This document shows, in pieces, positions 12,956 to 25,609 of a stretch of 64,000 nucleotides of DNA (its first letter is position 1; every line of letters begins with the position of its first letter). Source of the stretch: Siphonodentalium dalli. Its lineage: Eukaryota > Mollusca > Scaphopoda > Gadilida > Siphonodentaliidae. The notes below the pieces were generated by a model. The model did not search any database. It saw only the letters and a program-made list of their open reading frames with translations, and had not been told where the DNA came from. A program made the translations under genes and the position numbers. Location of the stretch: assembly GCA_032622095.1 (NCBI GenBank), contig CP136063.1, forward strand, positions 210,722,355-210,786,354, in the 5' to 3' direction.

Positions 12956-13215
12956 ACTATAATCCTTAGTGGCGTATTTGTGTCTGTAGGGGTCGTTAAG
13001 TTTTTTGTCTATTATTTCATCAATTGATAATATGGATTAATTGTGAATCTAATGTTTGATATGAAATATTATATGTAGTCAGTACAATGATATATATAAT
13101 ATACCATAGGGGACGTTTCTTTTCTGTATGCCCGTTCACTAAGTTTTAAAATTAAAATTGGCCTCCATATTGAACGCCATCTTGTATTATGATACTGTAA
13201 CGATCAAGTGGTCTA
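12956..13215. repeat. Interspersed repeat family R, inverted copy
   Basis: The block 'CTATTATTTCATCAATTGATAA...TTTGATATGAAATATTAT...CGTTCACTAAGTTTTAAAATTAAAATTGG...GCCATCTTGTATTATGATACT' mirrors parts of 6.3-6.9 kb. Confidence 0.65.
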
Positions 13216-13990
13216 TACACAACTATGTGACCTTGATATCTAAGAGGCCTGTGAAGTAAGATGAATCATAATTGCTTCCAGTCACCCGGTGCAATTTATG
13301 ACCATTTACGACACTGATCTCTGAGAAACCAGATGACATAGAATGAAAACGTCACATGAACAATACATAAGTCAGGATAGGCTTTGTGGTATAACCACAT
13401 AGAAAAATAGATCTGACACCAACATGCTTTGTTTAGGATGGGCCTATTACAGCCGATGATGAAAAATGGAATAATTATAATGACTAGATAATATAAGTTC
13501 AACAAGTTTATTAAACTTAACAAATGAAATTAGAATTTGCATGTGTGAATAATATTCCATTAATTATGTTTTACAGTTAGAATGTTGAATGTGTGAAATA
13601 AGTGATTTCTGAGGTTGGTTGAATGTGAACAAACTTAAGTGGTTGAAATATTAAAGGAGAAAGTATTTAATTTACTAAAATTAAAAGTTTACTTAAAATA
13701 TAGCTAATAAGATATAATTATTATAACTTAGAATATAAAGCTAGTTAAAACTTTATAGATGAAAATTTACTACTAAGTTTTATAAGTTCCCTAAATATTC
13801 CCCACATAAGTTGAATGAAACGTTCATTTATACATTTGTATTTTATATAAGTGATTTCTTTTTGGTGTTCACATGTTTGACTTAGAAATATTTATTAAGA
13901 ATAGAAATTAGGTGACTGAAAAATTATCTAAGTCAGATAAATTTATTAAAGATTGACTTTAAATTTAACTATCTAAAGTATTTACTTTAA

Positions 13991-14492
13991 AGGTACGGTT
14001 GGCCTTGGCGGTGGGTATCCTGCGAAAATATTTCCACCCGTCAAATACCGCCACAAACAGAAAGAACATCAAAATTTAGACAGACTTTGTCCGTATACAA
14101 ATAAGAAATATCACATAAACAGTATGTTATTGTCATATGTTTGACCATTGTTATGTAAACAAAAACATAAAAAGTTACTTTTCTTGTGTTTGTTTATATT
14201 ATGATGGTAAACATAAAGAGCGTTCTTGTTGGTGAATTCCTGATATGGGACTAATAAAGAGCGTTTATGCCATTTGTGTGTGATCATCCAGTAGCATTGT
14301 GCTGTGTTCTGTAACACAATCAGGCTCTTGCTTAGGTAAAATATAGTAAAATATAGTAGGTCTTTATGATAGCATGCTATGTACGCGATGGTCATGGTAT
14401 ATATGAACGAAACTGTATGCGTTTTAATGTTTTTCTGTTTACGGTGTTTGGAAAAATATGAATATTTTTGACAATTAAGGCCAACCGTGCCT
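13991..14492. mobile_element. TTAA-flanked MITE, family D
   Basis: TTAA (13987-13990 and 14493-14496) brackets a 502-bp element whose ends are AGGTACGGTTGGCCTT and AAGGCCAACCGTGCCT. The interior includes a G/C-rich start unlike the CpG-poor flanks. A minus-strand open frame of 94 codons inside is not recognised and is probably fortuitous. TTAA targets suggest piggyBac- or Kolobok-type mobilisation. Confidence 0.85.
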
Positions 14493-14717
14493 TTAAATAT
14501 GACTATTTAGAGTATTTACTTTAAATATGAGAATTTATTTAAATATATGAATATTTAAAGTATTTGAAACATTGGCATTTATTACTTGCCAATAGAAACT
14601 ATGAAGATTGAAGTAATTGGTGACAATAACTATCACAACATTTGTACATATACAACACATAACAGAGACACAGTTATTTTCACGTTGTTTGTCTGTGAAT
14701 ATCAATATGTAGGTAAA

Positions 14718-14930
14718 TCAAAGTGTAACAGTTGGGCACAACCAAATATCACACCATGATTTGACTTAGTAAAATTCCACCCCACCAGGTCCCAATATAA
14801 TATAAACTTATGAGTAATTAGTCAATCAAAGTGTAACCTTTTGGACATAACCATATATCACACCATGATTGGACTTAGTAAACTTCCACCCACACAGGCC
14901 CCAATATAATATAAACTTATGAATAACTAC
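14718..14930. repeat. Tandem duplication, 108-bp unit
   Basis: TCAAAGTGTAAC, ATATCACACCATGATT and CCCAATATAATATAAACTTATGA occur twice, 108 bases apart, with modest divergence. Confidence 0.85.
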
Positions 14931-16111
14931 TTCCACGAAGGCTACGGTCCACAGAGGCAAAAATTCACAGACTATTTGTGTGAAATAAGAATAAATCTCC
15001 ATTTAAATATGGAGAAGATAACTTAGCAGAATTTACATGCCAAGTCCAAAAAATATTATTAATACCATGAACTGAACATCTAAGCATCAATTACTTGCTA
15101 AGACTAGGAGAATATGAATTAAGATGTGCACTATGAAATGTATGACAACACTTAAAGTGCTTGATATATTAACACTATATTTGTGATTGTGAATAAGACA
15201 CGAATTTTATCAATGATTGAGTTATAATTTTTCAATGAATGGAACTATGATATATATTGATGTGAGAATATGAAATAATACACAAAGGCTGAAATAAAAC
15301 CAAGTGGCCAAGGTAAGTTTTATTTCAGGATTCTGCCCTCCAAATAACTTTAAGTAACTTAATGACTTACTTTATTTATTAGAAGAATATTTATTTATTA
15401 TGGTTGATAAATTTCTAAGTCATGTGCCACTTCAGGCTATGACAAAGATAAAGTTGAGTGCTCATTTCAAGTGGCTAAATAGTTAAGTACAACCTAAACT
15501 TATTACATGCCTCTTCAGGCTAGTATGGCATCAGTGCCTAATTTTCCATAGGATAATAGAAATATTAATTGCCTCTTCATGCCAAATTTCAGTGATAGTT
15601 GAATTAAATGGCTCTCAACTTCGAAGATCTAACCACTTCAGGCATTGTCCTAACTAGGCTTCTTCAAGCAAACTCAGCTGAGCACATACCACTTAATTCA
15701 GCATGCCACTTCAGGCTCTCACTGAAAATTCCCACCATGGAAGGATTCTGTCATATTTGACAGTAATAGTGCATGGCTACTTACAGCACTTGCACAAATA
15801 CAACAAAGACATCTCATAATTTAAGCCATTGAACAAATTAGTAATGAGCAACATCAAAAGCCATTTGGAAATAGTAAAAGAAACACTATTGGTTTTAACC
15901 ACTAAAAGTTAAATTACTTGTTAGAAAAGTTAGACATTACTTTAAGTAATTAAATAGCATTTAGTAATAACTTAGAAATAATTGCCTGAAAAACATAATA
16001 AGTTACAAAACCCATTTTACCAAATACATAGCAGCAGAATGAACAGCAGCAATTTTGAATGAAGCGACAGAATATAGTTCCAAATGATGCCTATCTTTTT
16101 ATACTTAAATC

Positions 16112-16215
16112 CTCTACCATTTTCTGGTGGTGGAGCAAACTGGCACAGTGATTGGCCGGCTAATCGTTAACCCTCAACGATTGGCCAGCAGCTCCGCAAC
16201 CAGAATCTGGTAGAA
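16112..16215. repeat. Hairpin
   Basis: CTACCATTTTCTGGTGGTGG (16112 on) pairs with the reverse complement of CCGCAACCAGAATCTGGTAG at the other end. An inner stem AATCGTT / AACGATT closes the loop. The hairpin is GC-richer than its surroundings. Confidence 0.6.
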
Positions 16216-16655
16216 GAAATAGTGCTAATTACGTTTGTGCATAATTAGCGTAATAATCACAAGATATTTATGAAACATTTGTAATATTTTATAAATAGGT
16301 ACATAATAATTCATAATTATGCATAATTGTGTTGGACACATTTTTATTTGAGTTAATGTGTAGTTTAGGCTGATTACACAAAGATGTTTATACCAGCGTA
16401 GGACTACGCAAAAATAGCTGCGCCAATAAAGAAGCGAAACTGCCAAATTATGAAATGAAAGTTTTGACTGTGGTAAGTTATGAACTAGTGATTTGTGACT
16501 TATTACGTATGTTGTGATGAAACATTTGTAAGGTGAATCTTCTGAATACGATGAGATTGAGAATGGTGTAGAATACAAAATAGTTTGATGATATGAATAT
16601 TATGGTTTTGAGAAATTATATAGTCATAAAGGCCAGGCCTTTACAATACTCTTCT
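16216..16655. other. No gene recognised
   Basis: A minus-strand open frame of 117 codons (16225-16578) has no recognised domain and no splice support. It was not called. Confidence 0.4.
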
Positions 16656-17195
16656 AATAACAAATCCAGATGGAAATTTTCTCTCGTCAATTCGTATGTG
16701 TATTCTACATTAAATAAAACAAAATACTGAGCATTATGCGATCATCCGTGGTTCCAATCCCAGGCGATAACTTTAGTTCGAATTTTATGAAATTGAACGC
16801 CAGAATAAATTTTTGCCTATTATTTTACCAATTGATAAGATGTATTAATGGTGAAACTAATGCTTGATATGAAATGTTATTTTATATGGTCATTACAATA
16901 ATATACATTTTGCCACTGGGTCGTTCCTTTTCTGGATTTTTCGTATGTCGCTTCACTAAGTCTTAAAATTTAAATTGAATGCCATATTGGACGCCATCGT
17001 GGATTTTGATACTAATAGTGAAAATGGATGGAAAGTTCGCATTTTACACTTGCTATGTGTGTTCTACATTAAATTAAGGCAAATACTACGCATTATTCTA
17101 TCATTCTTGGATCCAATCCCGGCGATGGCTGTATTTCGAAATTTATGACATTGGGAGAGGGTTAAGTGTTTGCCTATTATTTCAAAATATATAAA
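16656..17195. repeat. Interspersed repeat family R, inverted two-unit copy
   Basis: It mirrors 6.12-6.9 kb in reverse orientation, including GTATTCTACATTAAAT, AATCCC(A)GGCGAT, GCCTATTATTTTACCAATTG and CTTGATATGAAATGTTAT. Again two units are present, so the tandem pair appears to be the mobile form. Confidence 0.75.
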
Positions 17196-19090
17196 GTTTA
17201 TAACGCCAGGTTGCAAATAATCCACTCTTCCCAAACATATATGATAAGATGGGCTAGGTACAGCGCTTTAGTTTTCTATAGAGTTGTCGGGCGACAGTTT
17301 CTCTGAATCGTCATTTATTTTTACGCAGAACGTTACATTTTCTACAATGACGTCGCGAAACCTCAAACAAACCAGAAAAAATAAGAATCTAGTTCCAATC
17401 TAGTATCACCATGTGCCACATAATAACAAACACGTCGTTCATTTTTATTGTGATTTGATTGTCAACGGGGTTACCATACATATCTGCCACCAATTCCGAC
17501 AAGGCCAAGAATCATTTTCGTAAACAATATAGATTTACCTTCCAGAAAAAGTTGGTATCAACTTGTTCTACCGAGGGTAGGGGTATCTCGAAAACTTATG
17601 CCTTTTTTTGTATTTGGCCGCTCCTCTAATTGTCTCGTAACAAAGGTAGCTTTGGGAATTTTGACTTAGTTGGTGTCGAATTTCTAACGACTTCTACTAT
17701 AACTCAATTATTCATATGGTCAATGTTCGTTCACTGATCGCCAATTCTGGCATTTATGATGTCGATATACAGGTTTATATGGGACGGGGTTACGACATGA
17801 AACCACGCTTTCTACGCAGATTTTTTATAATTATCATTACTTAATTGCCCCTAATGTCACATTGTTGATTTAACAAAAACGTTTTACGCCGATAATGTGC
17901 GCGATGTGACCGACCACCGAAAACGATTTACTCGAATATATACGGGCCTCATATATATGCTTTGAGAAATACTTACCATGGCCACATCCATTTTCCAGCT
18001 GTTTACATTTTTTCGCACAGAAGTGAAAAACAAAACGCTCTTTATTTCTACCATATCAAGAATAGACTAAGACGGAACGCTATTTTCTGTTCAATGCCAT
18101 GCAAATGGCTGTTTTTTTTTTTTGGGATCCAAACATCGGGTTCAATGTCGTATTTTTTCGACTCCAATGCGTCTTTCGGGGATATGTCGTAGAAAGGTAG
18201 TTCAAGTGTTTATCGACCTATTTCTCTCCGGGAAAAAACATAAAAAGCGAATATTATTACGTGTATTTTGGGGAATTTAATACTACAGTCGACCATGTGT
18301 GGCGCTACCACAGTCAGCGACGACCAAGATCTTATTATAATCGACTGCACGGGGACAGTCAAGCTGGAGGAACAAGCAAACCATAGTCAGAAATGGTAAC
18401 GCCCTCAAGATCATATTATTAGCCATATATAAAATATAAATTATACTGGTTTCATAAATATCAGAAGCTCTCAGTTAGAGCTTTCCGGTGAATGGCAACA
18501 AGCCAGATTTCCGACTAAATCCTGAAAAATTACCCATAATTCTGCTGTGGTTAAGGAGTCGATTATTTAGTGCATTACTGTACTTCCAATTCACCACCTC
18601 AGCAATGTTAGTTGTTATATTATGCATTGTGTTCCCGCAATAAAATCTTCAAGAGTGGCCCAGCCATTGTTCACACCTAGATATCGAAAGCAATTAACGC
18701 GGTCCTAAAAGTTACATATATATACTGCAACAATGAGACATTCGTGAAGATACATCCGCGAATACATACATCCTGCAGAAATTCAAACCGATACCCTATA
18801 TCGAGTACATTAATTATTAATCAAAGTTACTCTATAGCTCCTATGACATCGCCAGATCAGCCTCGCAGTATACACCCTATGGGCGTAATCAATCATTTCA
18901 AGCGGGTAACGTACGTTCCAATGAAATTGCTCACATAGAAGAATGTGATGTCTCGACCAATGGACCTTTCCCTACGTACCGCCCACCTATAGCCTATATC
19001 ATATCGCTCCACTTTCGGAACGCAAGTTCGAAATCAAACTGATTTCATGAGAATGTGCAAATATGCCGCAGACAGTATATTTGGTTTTAA
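17196..19090. other. No gene recognised
   Basis: Short open frames only (17962-18192 and 18744-18938 on the plus strand), without recognised domains. Confidence 0.45.
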
Positions 19091-19094
19091 TAAG

Positions 19095-19640
19095 ATTTAA
19101 TAAGAAAACGATCGTTTGCAATCTACATTTGACACTGGTACACAATACAGAATTTCCGCTAAATTACTAACTATCGGAAAGAGTTCGTTATTTCTTATCG
19201 CAAACTGAACATAATTGTCTATATCGTCCATCTCCTTTTTGATCCTACACGCTTTCCTGAATATCTCAATTTCAGTTTTCACTTCTTCCTCATTAATGTC
19301 ATAATCGCGCATCGTTTCAAATAATCCACCAATCGCTTGGAATGCTTTATGATAACTTGCTTATCACTATATAACGGATCAAACAGAAAGTTGGTCAAAC
19401 TAGAGAGGATCTCCGAGTCTCATCATCAGCGAACCTACTCTTCAAATTATCAACCAGAACAGACGAAAACTTCCTGTAGGCTGACACTGCATATTGCCTA
19501 AGTTTAGGTCCATCTTTAATGTCATGTCCGCGAGTCTCATTGTACCATTCAACATTGTCCACTGCATTAACGTCCATGAAAAGTGAGAAGTTATTGAATT
19601 GAGCGTATATATGACTTCACGCTTTTGCAATCAGTTTATA
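19095..19640 (-). pseudogene. hAT-type transposase fragment (ZNF862/KIAA1586-like C-terminus)
   Basis: Two open segments on the minus strand read like the C-terminal half of a hAT superfamily transposase. The upstream one (19395-19577) ends in a segment with a conserved-looking NLKSRFAD. The downstream one (19097-19312) contains LFPIVSNLAEILYCVPVSN, then DCKRSFSY, which corresponds to the hAT dimerisation motif (LA..L..PVS.....ER.FS). A third frame between them contains DPLYSDKQVIIKHSKRL, so at least two frameshifts separate the pieces. One missing T after SFSY closes the frame too early. The N-terminal BED finger and catalytic core were not found nearby. This is a dead fragment that could not make a working transposase. 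The family call is recognition from memory of the motif, not a search result. Confidence 0.7.
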
Positions 19641-20254
19641 ACACCATAAAAATAAAGCCCTTTTGTTACACAAGAAGCCATTTCATAAAAATCTATGTTT
19701 GCTCATATGTGAGAGCATTCAAAGAATCTACATCTAAACGATCATCAGAAGTTGTAGTAGGGCGCGAAGCGCCCAGGATGGTCGAAAAGATCGAGAGATC
19801 TTCTCCTTCACCCTCAATTTGTTGTTTTGATGTGATCTTGCATAGCAAAAGCCCAACAAAAGTCTAACATGTCCGACCGTGGCAAATTGTTGATTGGATA
19901 GAGCCCACGAGCTTTAATAAGGGGTGGAGGGTACCCGATGTGTCCCTGCTGAGGTTGATGATGAAGTTGATGATGAAGCTGAGCGAGCCTGTACTGGAGT
20001 GGTGTGCTGAAACGGAGAACGGGGCCCCCGTTAAAAGCATGTATTAGTTTTATTAGTTGGTTAAAAGTATGTATATGTATAAACGCAAGCAGGAAAACAA
20101 TTGCTATGCAGATTGGGCCGCCAATTGCACTGAGAGAGTTTGCATTAGCTATGGCATGTTGTTGCATTTTTATCGAACCCGCCCTACCTCCCCATGGCAC
20201 GGGCGTAGGTGAAAGCATATTTTGACAAATTTTATATACAATGTTATTTAGACT
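19641..20254. other. No gene recognised
   Basis: Overlapping open frames on both strands (19814-20218 minus, 20004-20225 plus) over a mildly GC-rich stretch. Neither is recognised. Confidence 0.4.
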
Positions 20255-20258
20255 TTAA

Positions 20259-20841
20259 AGGGGTACTGTACGCCATTTTCATTAAATTTCCGGTGAAAAC
20301 AACGATCTAATATCGATAATATATAGAAACATAAGTAATTTGAGTCGAAGATGTATTCTGTAAACGCTCAGGTTAATAGGCTATCTTAAAATTTAATAAT
20401 TTAAAAGTTAATAATTTGATATAAATTGAATTTATGACTGGAGCCATAAAATGGCGTCAATTAAATTACGAATTTCCGTAATCCAATAAAGTAATTGAGG
20501 GATACTGGATTGTTAAACCGATCGCACACACGATCGCTTAAAATATTATGATGATACGGGGAGAACACTCAAGCCACTCACTGACTAGCGACGATACAAT
20601 AACTTAAATGATTATATGGGACTAGTATGCATATAATATAACTTTTATTTGATTCATTTGGTTGAAAACTGTACAAAAATGACTCGACAACGACTATTTG
20701 TATTTTTGCATTCCGGTAAATTTGTCATCCGTAACACTACTTCGTACTCAACAGACTTTCAAATAATGAAAAAATTGTTACCTTATTCTCCGACTCGGAG
20801 ACTATAAAAACCAACAATAACATTTGGCGTACATTACCCCT
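20259..20841. mobile_element. TTAA-flanked MITE, family B
   Basis: TTAA at 20255-20258 and 20842-20845. The ends AGGGGTACTGTACGCCA and TGGCGTACATTACCCCT are inverted repeats with one mismatch. It is 583 bp with no coding sequence. Confidence 0.85.
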
Positions 20842-20845
20842 TTAA

Positions 20846-23340
20846 TAGCTGAAATAAATCTGAACGACAATGAACTAGAGAGGATATACATCTATATATA
20901 TGAATAATATACAGTCAATATATATTTTTTGGTTTATATGATTTTTTTTTATTTTGATTTTTTTTAGTAAAATGATGTATGTACATATTGGATAATTACA
21001 ATGTGTTCTTGATACGCCGTCCCTCGCCTCCTGAAGAAAACGCAGAGCAGTAAGCGGGCCGTACATATGTAGGTATATGTCCGGCCTGAACTCGACGAGA
21101 GCTTGAATGACCGCTTGTGGGTCTGAAGTTCCTTGCACCCCCACCCCAAGCTAAGTGCTAGGTCGGTTTTTATGCCGGGTTCCGCTCGGTAGGTGTTGTC
21201 AGGTGAGTGGAATGTGTTAGACACGAGCGCAAGTTTCTGAAAAGGAATTGTTGTATTATTAGACATATTTTTGGCGAATTGTGTCGAATGTATAGTCGCG
21301 TTTTGGTCGATGTTTCGGAATGTCCAAGTTTGTTAGTACCTAAACGATCATTAACCGACGTCTGATAATATAGCTAATCGAACACATCCGTAATCTCGTC
21401 CTTCTCGTCAACTCTCGCGAATAACGTTAAGTCGTCTTGTGCTAAGCCGATTAATTTCCTTTGTTTACAATAAATTGTCGTTCAGTCCGCGGTCGACACG
21501 AAAAATGCCTGTAGCCATATTTTTAGCCACCAGCATATTTATTTTAACCACTTCGTATTTTTTTTTCGCAAGTTGCTAAAATGGCTAACGGCAGGGCGAA
21601 TATTGCCTATAGGCAACATGGTTACTAAGCACCACAAGCCATCTCAATCTCTCTCGCTACATGTTCATTACTAAAATGGCTTCCGATGAGAACGGAGTGT
21701 GTGTCAAGTTCGCTTTTAAATGTGTTTTAAAACGCCATGTAACACGATAAGAGAGCTTCTTTCCGAGATTCATGATTTTTAAGATGCCTAGGTGTATGTA
21801 TGCATCTTGTAAATGTGACTGTCGTTAGATACAAACAAAAATAGAACCAGATTTGAAGAAAAAAAACCAAGAGTGATTATGGGCCATTTCCGATAACGAA
21901 GAAAGATCGATGTTTACGTTGAATCAAACTGTGTACTAGAACAGAAGCCATTATATCTTAAATATCGAATAGACTATCTAATATCGAAGCAATGCTAATA
22001 GCTCCCAACTTGATTAAATAAGCCAACCGGATGTGGACATTAATCTATAATCACTCTTTTGTCGAACAGTATCACCCCAGACATCAAAAGCTGTCAGAAA
22101 TAAATATAACGATATAATCCCGTATACCGAGCGTCTTGCATGAAGGGTGAAGGGAACTGCACAATGCGTTCCGACCATCCTACCCGGCCTGCGGCCGGAA
22201 ACTACACAACAACAACAAGTCCTGCATGAGCCCCGTTAACATTAGAGGTGGCGACATCTTTGCGACCGGATGCAATATGTCAAATAGTGGGCTTTTTAAA
22301 TTCCACATCTTATTTGGCCGTCAATAAAGTACATGAAAGAAAACGCCCACTATCATGGAGTCAGTTATCATGTGGCAACAATGGCACAAAGTGAACTCGT
22401 TCGGTGAAGGTTGCGTGTATACACCACGAAGCACGTTCAATGTAAGAAATTTCGTGTCATTCTCTTGGAAAGCATTAATTGTGTTGATTCCCATTTACGT
22501 GTACATTGTCGCAACACTGTGGAGGAAGATTTAGATTCTCAAATTGATTCAGTAAAACGTTCGCAGAAGATCCCACAGATTAGTGTGAATGGCAGACATT
22601 TGGCAATGATACCACGGTGTTATAACAGCTCCGTGTACATATATAACGAATAACACTTTACATAAAGAATACACGCGCTGCAATTAATATTCACAACATA
22701 TCATCGATCGGGACTACAATTTCGAACTAAACCACTCGGGGATAATTGTTTAAATATCATTCGTCAACCAGACATGTTCCCCGTGCACATTTCAGCACCA
22801 GTTGTGGGGCTATTCGGTCCCTTCAAGAACGTACGACCAAAAAGCGCCGGTCTTAGACGACGTAAGTTTTTTATTCCACCTTTTGCTTCCATGTCACATG
22901 ACATGACGTAAACCTACGCTATACTTCTTAGACTAGTAATGCAGCATGGTGACGGTGTATTCACATTCACATGGTTTGCATTGATCCGCTCCACGCACAT
23001 ATTTATTAGGTTGTAACTGGTCCCAATTCATTGCTCTCCCAATACTTTCAGGCAAAATATTAACCCCGCTATTTCACTATGGTACACTACGAATAGGTCC
23101 ATTTGTAGCTTCCTGTGAAAGGCAATTAATATTCACACTTTCAAAACATCACAGCATTAATTACCTCTATATACCTCTATATACATCCATGGAATAAACC
23201 CGGCTGGTTAATATCACCCCAGGTGTTTAACCCTTTCTATAATATAAATGGATTCTCCATCAGTTAAAACATGTACATGGTCTATTATTAATTTGGAGGG
23301 ATGTACGGGTAGTATAAGCAGACGACAGATATATAAAAGT
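20846..23340. other. No gene recognised
   Basis: Open frames at 20875-21266 (minus) and 22411-22653 (plus) show no recognised domain. No clear exons or long inverted repeats. Confidence 0.4.
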
Positions 23341-23370
23341 ACAGAAAGAGTCCTATTTATTGAGGAAAAT

Positions 23371-23421
23371 TAATGTTTAGATAATAAGTTCAACAAACGA
23401 ACTTATTATCTATCTAAACAT
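23371..23421. repeat. Short hairpin
   Basis: AATGTTTAGATAATAAGTTC pairs with GAACTTATTATC(TAT)CTAAACATT across a 7-nt loop. Confidence 0.75.
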
Positions 23422-23741
23422 TTCTTTTGTGATAACTACCTTCAATGGTGCGTTAGTATAGAACGTGTAAATGAAAACTGAACATTCCAAACACACAATG
23501 GACCATATATTTATACGTAAATATAGAACAGATTATAACATGAACGTCTGTAAAACAGCGATCACCATACTTGGCACAACAGATTGACTTCTTATTTTCA
23601 TTATCAATAACTCTCCAATAATGAAATGTCGAATATCAAAACCTTTGTTATGTAAACATTACCGTTACAGTGAAATTGCCGATAAAATTCCAATTAGTCT
23701 TATACGATACAATAGTTTAATCAAAATTTACAATAAACATT

Positions 23742-24745
23742 GGTAAATCTCAATACCAAACAGTCAATTTGAAGGAAAACAAATCATTATTCCTTATAAC
23801 CAATGTATGCTGTAGTATTATAACAACACGTGTTTATCCTCACAATATATATGAGAGATATGTTCGAATTATGAAAACAAAGTAGTTTTTAAAAATAAAA
23901 ACAAATTTTTTTTCATGTACGTCGATAGTCAGTTTAACAGGAAATCTGTTTGTAAAATACACTGCGTTATCTAGACTATGAACTCAACTGGGGTATGCGC
24001 TCAGCCTACCATCTGAAATCATGATTGTCTGCGAGAAAATAAACAAACATTTTTCATTGCATATTTTACTTTTTGGCAGCCATTTGGAGAACTATATTTT
24101 TTCTAGGAAAAATCACCACAAAACTACATAATGTCTGAAAAGATGAATCAGTAATGAGTATTTATGTCTGTCAGATTATTTAAAACGTGTTGAATAATAT
24201 TTCTGTTGTTTTATGGGTTTTTTTTGGGTCCTTTACCCGATAAAAATAGCCCTGCTAATGGCTGCCAAACCCTAAAATATGCATTTAAAAATGTTCTATT
24301 TGTTTTCTCGCAGACAGTCTTCATTTCAGATTGTAGACTGAGCGCATACCCTATAGTTGGGTTCATAGTCTAGATAATACAGTGCGTGTTTTTTGTATTA
24401 TTATTATTTCCTGTCAAACTGACTATCGACCTACAGGAAAAAATGTTGTTTTTATTTTTAAAAACTACTTTGTTTTCATAATTCGAACATATCCTAGTTG
24501 GGTTCATAGTCTAGATAATACAGTGTTTTTTTATTATTATTATTTCTTGTCAAGCTGACTATTGATCTACATGAAAAAAATTGTTGTTTTTATATTTTAA
24601 AACCACTTATTTCATAAATCGAACATATCTCTTATATTGTGAAGGTAAACTCGTGTTGTTATATTACTATAGCATACATTGTTTATAAAGGATACTTATT
24701 TTTCCCTTCAAATTGATTGTTTGAAATTGAGATTATTTGAAAATT
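23742..24745. mobile_element. Foldback element of about 1 kb with an internal duplication in one arm
   Basis: The left arm (about 23742-24060) mirrors the right arm (about 24295-24745). Shared blocks include CAATTTGAAGG, CAATGTATGCTGTAGTA, CGAATTATGAAAACAAAGTA and CTCGCAGACAGTC in mirrored order. In the right arm the block from TAGTTGGGTTCATAGTCTAG to CGAACATATC occurs twice (about 24354-24490 and 24495-24630). The left arm has one copy. The short central spacer has no coding sequence. Confidence 0.75.
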
Positions 24746-24767
24746 CACGAATAGGGCACCTCCTTAA

Positions 24768-25220
24768 AGGTACTCAATCCGATCAGACGCTCCTAAATTA
24801 CTATTTCTTTGGCTTCGGGGGTAAAAATATTTGCTTCTAGTCGAGGAACCCACCCATCAAAGCTCAGAGTGATCAGATATCGATTTTTGAAGTTTGTTTC
24901 TTCTCGAGAGGTGTAATAATATGTGGCCCAGTAACACGTGGTCAAACGGAGGGTCTCGGACAAAATTGCGGATGAAGATGGATTAACTCTAAAATCAGGT
25001 GGTAATACTGTCAAATTTCGTGATACTTTAGTGATAATACGGCCATATTTTGTTGAACAAAATATTTGACAATTAACAAGTTTTGGGAAATTTGATACCA
25101 TATTTGACAGTGGTTAGCATTATTTTGTTGCAATAAATCGATTCTGACAACTAAGCGTATTTTGAAGAAATGTTGTTCTATCTTCATGGTATGGGGAATG
25201 TCTGATCATATTGAGTACCT
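24768..25220. mobile_element. TTAA-flanked MITE, family C, copy 1
   Basis: TTAA at 24764-24767 and 25221-25224. The ends AGGTACTCAATCCGATCAGAC and GTCTGATCATATTGAGTACCT are inverted repeats. It shares its interior (CTTCGGGGGTAAAA, GTCGAGGAACCCACCC, GTGATCAGATATCGAT) with 27838-28257. The 102-codon minus-strand frame inside belongs to the repeat and is not called. Confidence 0.85.
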
Positions 25221-25224
25221 TTAA

Positions 25225-25609
25225 CATAGCATGGTTTCAACATATATGAATAATGAACACAGTTGGTCTATTTCTCTCTGTTATCCTTAGTGGTGCTGTT
25301 TTTTTACAGACTTTTATATTTGTTTTTCACGTTTGGGAGTGCCTTAACAATGAACGGTGATATCAATTGTTTATGAGACTAATATATTCATACCCAAGAA
25401 TTGATGCAGATCGCAGATCGATTCTTGTCAATAGTTTTGTTTAACTGTTCATACATGTCATGCATGGCAGTCTGAAGCCAGACTGGGCCATTTGCACAAT
25501 CCATTATGTCACCACAAAACCATCCATGCATCATTCTGTGAATGCCGATACAAAAATCACTACAGGGTACATATATACATGTAGCTCACGACAAGGGACG
25601 TGACTCTGG
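25225..25609. other. No gene recognised
   Basis: Nothing beyond short chance open frames. Confidence 0.4.

Larger units (their letters stand above)
13530..16110. other. CpG-depleted block
   Basis: Excluding the MITE at 13991-14492, this block contains very few CG dinucleotides: by eye about six in 14500-16080 and about one in 13560-13985, whereas flanking DNA has one or more per 60 bases. It also carries a recurring (C)CACTTCAGGC / CTCTTCAGGC motif (about 15429-15715). No long open frame is present. A heavily germline-methylated, decayed element or gene body are both possible. Confidence 0.55.

Noticed and set aside
16745-16770. GTGGTTCCAATCCC, similar to a tRNA B box
   Set aside because: It lies in interspersed repeat family R, and neither an A box nor a cloverleaf could be drawn around it.
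24793-25101. 102-codon minus-strand frame
   Set aside because: It lies wholly within the family C MITE. The second MITE copy does not preserve the frame.
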